This document shows, one piece after another, positions 23,436 to 30,407 of a stretch of DNA of 46,678 nucleotides (the stretch's first letter is position 1; every line of letters starts with the position of its first letter). This stretch comes from a virus. The stretch is taken from positions 1 through 46,678 of IMG/VR virus record IMGVR_UViG_3300036857_000169; one strand, written 5' to 3'. The notes below the pieces were generated by a model. The model was not told the DNA's origin, ran no database searches, and saw nothing but the letters and a program-made list of their open reading frames with translations. The translations under genes and the position numbers were made by a program.

Positions 23436-24164
23436 ATGGGCACCGTCCCCCGTCCAATCAAGGCACGCGGCAACGCCAACTTCGCCGACGAGGTCGCCGC
23501 CGGCAAGCCCGACATTCTCGACGTCGAGGTGGACCGAGACTTCAACGCGCTCTACACCTTAGTAAACGGTAATCTAGACACTGCCAACATCAAGGCGTCG
23601 GGCGCCAACATCCAGTACGGCCAGTTGAACCTGACCGGGAAGATTCAGCCGGGTGACCTGGCGCCGGGCTTCGTCCTGCCGGCAAACGCGGTGATTGGCA
23701 CCTCGATTCAGGATCACACGATTGCCGGCGTGAAGCTGGTCCCCGGCGCGGCGACCGGCGCCCAGGTCTTGCGCGGCGACGACTCGGCCTCCGTCCTCGC
23801 CGCCGGGGAGACGCTCCTCGTCGAACTCACCTGGAACACGGTCGGCGGCTACTGGGTGGCGACCGCCTCGGTGGTCGGCTTCATCACTGCCGTCCCGCCG
23901 ACGACGACCACGCTGACGCTGCGGCTCGGCGGCACGGCTGGCCTGACGGACGGCACCCCCGTCCACACGGCGCAGCTCCAGTCTGCCGGTGCCCCAGGCA
24001 GCGGCTCGCTGCCCTTCGGCGTTGCCCTCCTCACCCAGGGCAACTTCCTCTTGGGCGACATGACCAATCCGAAGCGGCTCTCGGTGACCGCGACCACGAC
24101 CGCGAGCCCGGCGGGGGCGATCGGCATCACCTCGCGCCGGCTCCTCCTCCATGAGGCGACCTGA
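23436..24164 (+). CDS. tail-associated protein, 242 aa
   Basis: An N-terminal helical segment with DFNALYTLVNGNLDTANI is followed by beta-helix-like turns and a C-terminal beta-rich domain (about 120-242). The N-terminal pattern is common at the bases of phage fibre or knob proteins. GGAGG lies 8 nt upstream. It follows the hub gene, so a tail needle, knob or fibre adaptor is plausible. Confidence 0.6.
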   Translation: MGTVPRPIKARGNANFADEVAAGKPDILDVEVDRDFNALYTLVNGNLDTANIKASGANIQYGQLNLTGKIQPGDLAPGFVLPANAVIGTSIQDHTIAGVKLVPGAATGAQVLRGDDSASVLAAGETLLVELTWNTVGGYWVATASVVGFITAVPPTTTTLTLRLGGTAGLTDGTPVHTAQLQSAGAPGSGSLPFGVALLTQGNFLLGDMTNPKRLSVTATTTASPAGAIGITSRRLLLHEAT

Positions 24165-24754
24165 TGACCTTTGCGATCCGGCTCGCTGATCTCTCCGACC
24201 TCCCGACGCTGCGCGCACTCTGGCGGGACCACGTCACCACGATGAAGCCCGTCTACCCCCGCAATGTCCTCGGCTCGATCGACGACTTCACGCGCGCCAT
24301 CGCCGCCGAGTTCGCCCGCGTGCCGCAGCAGGGCTTCGTGCTGCTCGCCCACCACGGCGACCAGGTCCTCGGCTTCCTCCTCTACGAAATCCAAGAGCGG
24401 CTCCTGGGCGAGCCGAAGCGCTTCGCCTTCGTCCACCACCTCTACGTCGTCCCCGAGGCACGCGGCCAGGGCATCGGCGTGGCACTCTCCGAACTCTACC
24501 TCGAACACGCGCTCGCGCAGGGCATCGACACGGTCGAGGCCGGCTACGCCCCCGGGACGACCTGGGTCGCCGCGCAGCCCTACGAGCCGTTCTTCACGCG
24601 CGGCTACGCCCCGATCGGGAAGGTCCTCGCGCACTTCGCCCGGCTGCGCGCCCGCCGCACCCCCAGCCCGCAGGCGAACGGCCACGACGTGCCACCCCCG
24701 GTCGACGGCCTCGACGACGACACCCGCGCGGAGATAGTGAAACTCCCTAATTAG
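24164..24754 (+). CDS. GNAT-family N-acetyltransferase, 196 aa
   Basis: Transfers acetyl from acetyl-CoA to an unknown amine. The fold is visible: N-terminal strand and helices, HHLYVVPEARGQGIGVALSE (92-110) with the acetyl-CoA-binding RGQGIG (100-105), then YEPFFTRGYAPIG near 145-158. It is coupled by TGATG to the preceding tail gene, so it is made late with virion proteins. It could modify a virion or host protein; the substrate cannot be read from sequence. The last codons are A/T-rich. Confidence 0.8.
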   Translation: MTFAIRLADLSDLPTLRALWRDHVTTMKPVYPRNVLGSIDDFTRAIAAEFARVPQQGFVLLAHHGDQVLGFLLYEIQERLLGEPKRFAFVHHLYVVPEARGQGIGVALSELYLEHALAQGIDTVEAGYAPGTTWVAAQPYEPFFTRGYAPIGKVLAHFARLRARRTPSPQANGHDVPPPVDGLDDDTRAEIVKLPN

Positions 24755-24782
24755 GCTTATACACTTATAACTATACTATCCT
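24755..24782 (+). promoter_or_regulatory. AT-rich promoter-like island before ejection-protein genes
   Basis: Contains CTTATACACTTATAACTATA, close in wording to the islands at 10613 (CTTATAAACA repeats) and 14263 (TATAACTAT). It probably gives a late promoter for the last rightward block. Confidence 0.45.
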
Positions 24783-24797
24783 ATGGTGAGGGACGCC

Positions 24798-25742
24798 ATG
24801 CACGCCCACGATAGCCAGCGCTACCATCGCGCACCCCGGCCCCCTCGCCCGCGCGCCTACTTCAACGAGTCGGGCAGCTACGCCTCCTCACAGTCCCGCC
24901 CCGCGATGTTTGACCCGTTCGGGTCGATGCCGTTCAACCTGGCCGGCTCGCTCCGCAATCAGTTCGCGCACCCGCTCGCGATGGGCTTCGGCTACGGCGG
25001 CGGCCAGAACTCGCCCTACGCACGTGGCCAGGGTCCGCTCGGCACCTTCATCGGCCAGGCAACCCCGCTCCTCGCGTCCTACCTCCCGCAGCAGATGCAG
25101 GTCGCCAATCAGATCACCCAGGGCGCCAACTCGGCCTACGGCGGCTATCAGTCCGCCGTCGACCAGTTCATGGCGCAACTCCCGGGCTTCCAGTCGACCG
25201 CCGCCGCCGGGACCCAGGGCGCGCAGGAGGGACTCGGCTACGCGCGCACTGCCGCCGCCGACGCCTTCTCGCCGCTCCAGTCCCGCGCCCTCTACCAGGA
25301 AGCCGCCAAGCGCGCGCTCGCCCCGACCCGGGAAGCCGCCGCCGCACGCGGCATGCTGGAGGGTGGGCAGGCGCAAGCGGGCGAGCAATCGCTCCTCTCG
25401 GACCTCGCGTTTAACGCCCTCCAGGGCGACCGCGCGGCGCAGCAGCAGGCGATCAGCGGACTCACGGGCGCAGCGGGCGCGGTCAGCCAGGGCGCCGGCA
25501 CGGAGGCCGGGCTCGCGAGTCTCGGCCCGCAGATGCAGCAAGCCCTCTTCCAAGCCTACCCACAACTCGCGCAGCTCTTGACCGGCGCCAGCCAGCTCCC
25601 GATGCAAGGCGCGAACGACCTCCTCCAATTCCTTCAGGGTACACAGAATCCTGTCTATGAACTCCTAAAGATGGTCCTCCCCCAGATGGGGCAGAAGTCG
25701 AAGTCGCTCTCGCTCTCCGAGTCCTTCGGCGCGGGCAAGTGA
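24798..25742 (+). CDS. candidate ejection/internal virion protein, 314 aa
   Basis: Ala/Gln/Gly-rich helical protein, with repeated Gln-rich helices between about 75 and 290, typical of proteins packed inside short-tailed heads and injected ahead of DNA. GTGAGGG precedes the ATG at 24798 at proper distance; ATG 24783 lacks a ribosome-binding site. It is followed by two similar-context genes. The assignment is by composition and position. Confidence 0.55.
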   Translation: MHAHDSQRYHRAPRPPRPRAYFNESGSYASSQSRPAMFDPFGSMPFNLAGSLRNQFAHPLAMGFGYGGGQNSPYARGQGPLGTFIGQATPLLASYLPQQMQVANQITQGANSAYGGYQSAVDQFMAQLPGFQSTAAAGTQGAQEGLGYARTAAADAFSPLQSRALYQEAAKRALAPTREAAAARGMLEGGQAQAGEQSLLSDLAFNALQGDRAAQQQAISGLTGAAGAVSQGAGTEAGLASLGPQMQQALFQAYPQLAQLLTGASQLPMQGANDLLQFLQGTQNPVYELLKMVLPQMGQKSKSLSLSESFGAGK

Positions 25743-25748
25743 GGCGCC

Positions 25749-28199
25749 ATGGCTGACTACACCGATCCGAACTCCCCGACCGCGCCGGGCTCCAGCTTCA
25801 ATCTCTGGTCCTCCCTCCTCGGCCCCGTCTTGCGTGCCGTCCTCCCCCCACAGATCGTCGGCGCGGGTGACACGATGCAAAACGTCTTCTCGGGCATCCA
25901 GGCGGCGACGCTGCGGAACTGGGCCAATCTCGAACAGGACCCGGCCTTCAACGCGATGGGCTACGGCGCGCGTCCCGCAGGCGCTCCCGCCTATCCCTTC
26001 CCGCAGGTCCCGGCGTCCTCCCTCACGCCCGACGACGTTCAGCGCCTCTCCAGCTTCGGGACGACCCCGCCCGGGTCGCTCGCCAACTACCAACCTGTCA
26101 ATCGTCCCGTCGGGCTGCCGCCGCGCATCCTGACGGCATACGACGCGCGAACGGGGCTCGAACAAGCCCAGGCCGACGCCTGGCGCCGCTTCAACACCGC
26201 GCCTGGTCCGTCCGACACGCCGCCCTACTTCCCCCCCGTGATCGGCGAGCCCGGCCACTACCGCTTCCTCCGCACCGTGCGGCGCGACGCCAAGGGCAAC
26301 TGGCTGCCCGACTACGGCGACCCGACGATCCGGCCCGCAACGGGTCCCGTTGCGCCGCCCCCGCGTGTCGCCGCGCCACCGATCCCGGGCCAGCGGACGC
26401 CACCCGCCTCGACGACGCCGCCGCCCGTCGCCGCGACACACGGCGACCTCTCGGTTGGCGGCAAGCTCTCCCCCGGCCAGACGATCCCCGCCTTCACCGA
26501 CTCCGAGACCGGCGAGCAGGTCCCGGGTGGCGTCGCGGGTGCCGACGGCGTCACCGTGCGCGGCTGGAATCAGCGCGACTACGTCCGCGACCCGACAACC
26601 GGCCAACTCTATCCCGCCCCGAATCAGGGCGTCGGCACCGGCCGCCAGGGCGCCGACACCCCGACGACGACCACCCCGACGACGACCGCGCCGCCCGCCA
26701 CCCGGGCACCGGCCGCGACGACGACCACGCCCCCCTCGACGACCCCGCCAACGACCCAGGCGCCCGCTGCGCCCCCTCCTGGCACCGTCGAAGCACAACC
26801 CCCCGCTGCCGGCGCTCCCGGGGCTCCAGCGGCTCCCCAGGCGCCCGCATCGCCCGATATGCAGCGCCTCGAACGGCTCCGCCCGCAGTTCGAGCAGCAG
26901 CAGGGCGGCACCCCGCCAGCAGCGGGTGGCATGCCAGTTGCACCTCCGCCCGGTGGCACGCCAGGCGCGGCCTACCCGTCGCCTGCGTTTACCCCCACGG
27001 GCGAGGCGGCTGGCGAGGCGGTCGGGCGCTTCCTCGGCCGTGGTCCCGCGACCCCGCCTCGCGCGCTCACACCCCCCGACACCGGCCCGGGGATCGCGCT
27101 CCCTGGCCCGATCGGCACGGCGCCCGGCGCCGAGACCCCTGTCATGCCCTCGGTCCTCTCGCGCGCCCTCAGCGTGATCGGCCCGCGCGCGGCCGAGGCG
27201 GGCGGTCCCCCGGGCGGGCTCCAGGGTGGGCAGCCGAGTGGCGGCCAGACGGCGCCGCCCGAGCCTGTCCCCGAGACGCCGCCACCCGTGCCGACCTCCG
27301 ACGTCCAGCCCTCGGTCCAACTCCGCGCCGACATCGCGCAAGCCATCGCGCAGAACACGAACGGCATCCAGAACTATCTTCGTAGCCGTCCCGAGTATCA
27401 GAGCTACACCAGCATGAACGACATCCCCGACTCGGTCCTGCTGAAAGACGGCGTCGCGGTCGCCGCCGGGCGCATGGTCGAGCGCACGCGGAACATCGAC
27501 ATCGCCCGCGCGAAGGCGCAGTCCTCGCCCGAGGAGCGCGCCAAGATGGATGCCGCCGACACGGCCTACAAGCGGCTCTACCAGCTCTACCTCGCGAACA
27601 TCCCGGGCACCAATCTGAAAGGGCTCGATGCGTCGATCCCGACGCCGACCGGCCCCGGCGCGAGCCGCACCTGGTCCGAGTTCGGCCCCTACTTCAAGGA
27701 ACTCCACGAAGGCGGCGGCCCGGTCGGCTGGATCGGCACGGTCGGCCATGCGTCGAGCCGCAGTGGCGCCGGGCTCCCCGGTGCGCCGCCCTCGATGGAA
27801 TCCGTGCAGCAGATGGCGGGACGTGGCGGTGCCCCCGGCCTCGCCGCGACGAACTTCCTCCAGGGGCACCTGGTCGCCATCCCGATCGCTCGCGCGCTGG
27901 GCGCCTCCGGGCGCGTCAACCAGCGCGAACTCGCGCTCATCCAGCAATACCTGATCCCGTCGACCGACTCCTTCTACGAGGGGAACTATCAAAAGCTGAC
28001 GAACACGCTGCAAGTGCTCGACGGCATCCGGCGCGGGCTGAACGTCGACCAGTCGAAGACCGGCATGACGCTGATGACCGGCCCCGACGGCCAGCCGCAT
28101 CTCGTCGAACTCGGCGGCGCCCCGACGCTGGCACCCGCCGAGCAACCCCCCCGGATCGCCGTCCCGGGACCGATCGGCGGTCGCATGATCGGGAGGTAG
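25749..28199 (+). CDS. large Pro/Thr-rich internal virion protein, 816 aa
   Basis: The N-terminal helical domain (1-120) is followed by a long Pro/Thr/Ala low-complexity linker (about 190-500, with runs of TTTPTTT and PAAP type) and a folded C-terminal half (about 525-800) with long helices (LRADIAQAIAQNTNGIQNYL). Size and place as the middle of three genes suggest the largest ejection protein. No transglycosylase or protease motif could be seen. The long minus-strand frame over it is only a shadow of its G/C-ending codons. Confidence 0.6.
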   Translation: MADYTDPNSPTAPGSSFNLWSSLLGPVLRAVLPPQIVGAGDTMQNVFSGIQAATLRNWANLEQDPAFNAMGYGARPAGAPAYPFPQVPASSLTPDDVQRLSSFGTTPPGSLANYQPVNRPVGLPPRILTAYDARTGLEQAQADAWRRFNTAPGPSDTPPYFPPVIGEPGHYRFLRTVRRDAKGNWLPDYGDPTIRPATGPVAPPPRVAAPPIPGQRTPPASTTPPPVAATHGDLSVGGKLSPGQTIPAFTDSETGEQVPGGVAGADGVTVRGWNQRDYVRDPTTGQLYPAPNQGVGTGRQGADTPTTTTPTTTAPPATRAPAATTTTPPSTTPPTTQAPAAPPPGTVEAQPPAAGAPGAPAAPQAPASPDMQRLERLRPQFEQQQGGTPPAAGGMPVAPPPGGTPGAAYPSPAFTPTGEAAGEAVGRFLGRGPATPPRALTPPDTGPGIALPGPIGTAPGAETPVMPSVLSRALSVIGPRAAEAGGPPGGLQGGQPSGGQTAPPEPVPETPPPVPTSDVQPSVQLRADIAQAIAQNTNGIQNYLRSRPEYQSYTSMNDIPDSVLLKDGVAVAAGRMVERTRNIDIARAKAQSSPEERAKMDAADTAYKRLYQLYLANIPGTNLKGLDASIPTPTGPGASRTWSEFGPYFKELHEGGGPVGWIGTVGHASSRSGAGLPGAPPSMESVQQMAGRGGAPGLAATNFLQGHLVAIPIARALGASGRVNQRELALIQQYLIPSTDSFYEGNYQKLTNTLQVLDGIRRGLNVDQSKTGMTLMTGPDGQPHLVELGGAPTLAPAEQPPRIAVPGPIGGRMIGR

Positions 28200-28201
28200 C
28201 C

Positions 28202-28753
28202 ATGGATCAACAGTTCTATAACTATCTCCGTGGTGAGCGCGACGCGGGTCGTCTCGGCTACGACGACGCGATGGCGTTCGACGCCGCGCAGTCGCGGGGC
28301 GAGTTCGCGCCCTACGGCGGCGAGCCCGCGTCCGCCGCGTCGCCTGGCGACACGCAACCACCACAGACACCCCCCGACGCCATGACCGGCACCGGCCTCC
28401 AGACCGGGTCGAATCCGGTGATCCCGACGCAGAAGAACGTCTACGAGCCCGCGCAGTTGCACTCCTTCGCGACCGACCTGGGTCTGCCTCCGCTGCCACC
28501 TGGCGAGCAGACTGAGCACCCGGACCTCCGTCGCATCCAGCGCTATCTGACGACCGAGCAACCGATCGGCCCGTTGCTGCGCTCGATGGCCGGCGTCGTC
28601 CGCCACACTCCGGGCGCCCTCGCCGCGCAACTCGGCTCGACACCCGAGGAACAGGACGTCTACCAGTACCTCGCCGACAACGGCATCCCGGCGCTGATCG
28701 GCGCGCGACTCCTCGGCCGCTCGTTCCGAGGCGTCCGCCTCCTCGGTCGCTGA
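28202..28753 (+). CDS. hypothetical protein, last gene of rightward late block, 183 aa
   Basis: Mixed helical protein with Pro-rich spacers and an Arg-rich C-terminus. It follows the 816-aa gene by 2 nt. Its stop is only five bases from the stop of the convergent helicase-like gene, so the two transcripts meet here. I see no strong terminator hairpin between them. Confidence 0.6.
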   Translation: MDQQFYNYLRGERDAGRLGYDDAMAFDAAQSRGEFAPYGGEPASAASPGDTQPPQTPPDAMTGTGLQTGSNPVIPTQKNVYEPAQLHSFATDLGLPPLPPGEQTEHPDLRRIQRYLTTEQPIGPLLRSMAGVVRHTPGALAAQLGSTPEEQDVYQYLADNGIPALIGARLLGRSFRGVRLLGR

Positions 28754-28758
28754 CTCGC

Positions 28759-30228
28759 CTAGTCCTCCTCGTCCCAACTCTGGTCCCGCCGCCGATTCTC
28801 CCGGTCGGCCTCGGCGAGCGCGTCCCGCGCGTCGGGCTCCTCGTAGTCCTCCGCCAACTGGCGCTTGACGCCATCGACGAAGGCGAGATCGACCGTCGCC
28901 GGCTGCCCCGACCAGGGTCCCGGCTTCGTCTCGCGCACGATCGCGATTTGCTTCCGCCCCGTCCCCTCCAGGCGAATCTTCCCGACGTCCTCTAGCTCCT
29001 TGAGCGCCTGGAACAACTCGGCGGTGAGCACGGTCTGCTTGCTCCAGCTATGCACGCGGCGTCGGAGGACCCAGACGCTCATGCCACGCTCGTCTGGCAT
29101 CCTACGCTTTCTATTTTTAAGATAGTACATGATATAATTCTGTAATCCCCCGTGATGCTTCCGCCCCATCGGCGCGTAGCAGTCGACCAGCTTCTCCTTG
29201 CAGCCCGCGATCAGCTTGAGCGCGTAGTCGTACTGCCGCTCGTCCGCCCAGATCATCTTCTGATGCCGGGTGCGACCCGCCTGGAGCGTCGCGTCGGCCG
29301 CGAGCACCATGGCGATCCGATGCGTGTGATCCTGCTCGCGCTCGATGAAGGCGTCGAGCATGGGATTCTCGTTCGACTGCCGCACCTTCCCCGCGCCCCA
29401 GACGGCGCCGAGCATGCGCTCCGCGCCCGGGGTGACCCGCACCTCGCCCGAGAGCAGCGCCATCTCGGCGAGGCAGAGGACCAGCCGCTCGCGCAGATCG
29501 TCGGTGCGCTCGCCCGGCCCAAGCAAGAGATTCATGCCCCGCCCCGAGTACATCTCCCAGACCGGCAGCACCCGGGCGAGGAAGCCGGTCGTCCGAATGT
29601 GCATCGGCATCTCGTCGGCCAGCCCGTCGGGCGTCGTCCCGGCCAGCATGCCGATACACGGATTCCAGAGTACCTTCCGGTCTGGCCCGTCTTTCTTGTA
29701 GCTCGCCTCCAGCACGCCGGGCTCGAAGCGCTTCTTGTCCCAGTTGAAGCCGCCGACCGGCGCATCGTTTAACCGCGTCACCGCCGCCGACATGCCCTCC
29801 ATGTAGTTCGCCGCGCCGAAGGTCGACGCCATCTCGGGGGCGTAGAGGAGCCCGACCGCGTCGGTGCGGTCGTCCGCCGCGCGGTAGCCCGCGCCGTCGA
29901 ACGGCACGACGTCGTCCCACAGCGCCTCGGTCGACAGCCGGCTCGCCATCACGTTGATGCGGACCTGCTCGTCCTTCGTGAGCCGCTGGCGGGCGGCGCG
30001 CAGGAGGTCGATCGCGAAGTCGGACGAGGTCGTCTTCTTCAACCCCGACGGCCCGATCAAGAGCGTCATCATCTGCGCCGGGAAGGTCGCCTTCTTCGCC
30101 TCCCGGTTTAACCACACGCGCCGGCCGAGCGCGTGGGCAGCCACGGTGAGGGCGTTAAAGAGGTGAAACCGGGGCGGCGCCATGTGCGTCCGCGTCCACT
30201 GCATATAGGTCTCGACGAAGCCTGCCAT
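28759..30228 (-). CDS. P-loop replicative helicase-like protein (DUF3987-like), 489 aa
   Basis: Likely the replication helicase or helicase-like ATPase. Residues 50-70 hold LLIGPSGLKKTTSSDF; the P-loop reads GPSGLKKT, with Lys in place of the usual Gly before the catalytic Lys. A Walker B-like GLLYAPE follows near 122. The rest matches the layout of DUF3987-type phage and plasmid proteins (FARVLPVWEMYSGR-like segment, C-terminal winged-helix region LTAELFQALKELEDVGKIRL). The start at ATG 30228 overlaps the previous stop (TGATG) with AAGGAG upstream. It ends the leftward early operon. Confidence 0.7.
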   Translation of the reverse strand: MAGFVETYMQWTRTHMAPPRFHLFNALTVAAHALGRRVWLNREAKKATFPAQMMTLLIGPSGLKKTTSSDFAIDLLRAARQRLTKDEQVRINVMASRLSTEALWDDVVPFDGAGYRAADDRTDAVGLLYAPEMASTFGAANYMEGMSAAVTRLNDAPVGGFNWDKKRFEPGVLEASYKKDGPDRKVLWNPCIGMLAGTTPDGLADEMPMHIRTTGFLARVLPVWEMYSGRGMNLLLGPGERTDDLRERLVLCLAEMALLSGEVRVTPGAERMLGAVWGAGKVRQSNENPMLDAFIEREQDHTHRIAMVLAADATLQAGRTRHQKMIWADERQYDYALKLIAGCKEKLVDCYAPMGRKHHGGLQNYIMYYLKNRKRRMPDERGMSVWVLRRRVHSWSKQTVLTAELFQALKELEDVGKIRLEGTGRKQIAIVRETKPGPWSGQPATVDLAFVDGVKRQLAEDYEEPDARDALAEADRENRRRDQSWDEED

Positions 30229-30407
30229 CACTCCAACTCCTTGTACCAGGCGACGGCGCACGCCCGCCCGTGCTCGTCGGCCTCGGTCGTCGTCACGTCG
30301 TACTCGAACACATGCTCCTCGCTACCCATTAATATAGCTACATATGAAACAGCGTGCGCGTGGGGATCATCCTGCTCCAGCAGATAGCCTTCGCGGGTGA
30401 CGAGCAC
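30228..30407 (-). CDS. hypothetical protein overlapping the polymerase 3' end, 59 aa
   Basis: A GTG at 30407 with GGGGAG upstream is the likeliest start. The frame also stays open to ATG 30488, but that part lies wholly inside the polymerase gene. The sequence (VLVTREGYLLEQDDPHAHAV onward) is compact and acidic. Its TGA overlaps the helicase start. Function unknown. Confidence 0.5.
   Translation of the reverse strand: MLVTREGYLLEQDDPHAHAVSYVAILMGSEEHVFEYDVTTTEADEHGRACAVAWYKELE

Noticed and set aside
25749-28199. Peptidoglycan transglycosylase domain in the 816-aa protein
   Set aside because: Expected from some ejection proteins, but no Glu-Ser-x-Phe-type catalytic motif or lysozyme-like fold could be recognised.
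25665-28874. A 1069-aa open frame on the minus strand
   Set aside because: It is antisense to the 816-aa and neighbouring genes. It consists of Arg/Gly/Ala-rich nonsense typical of the complement of G/C-ending codons and has no start context.
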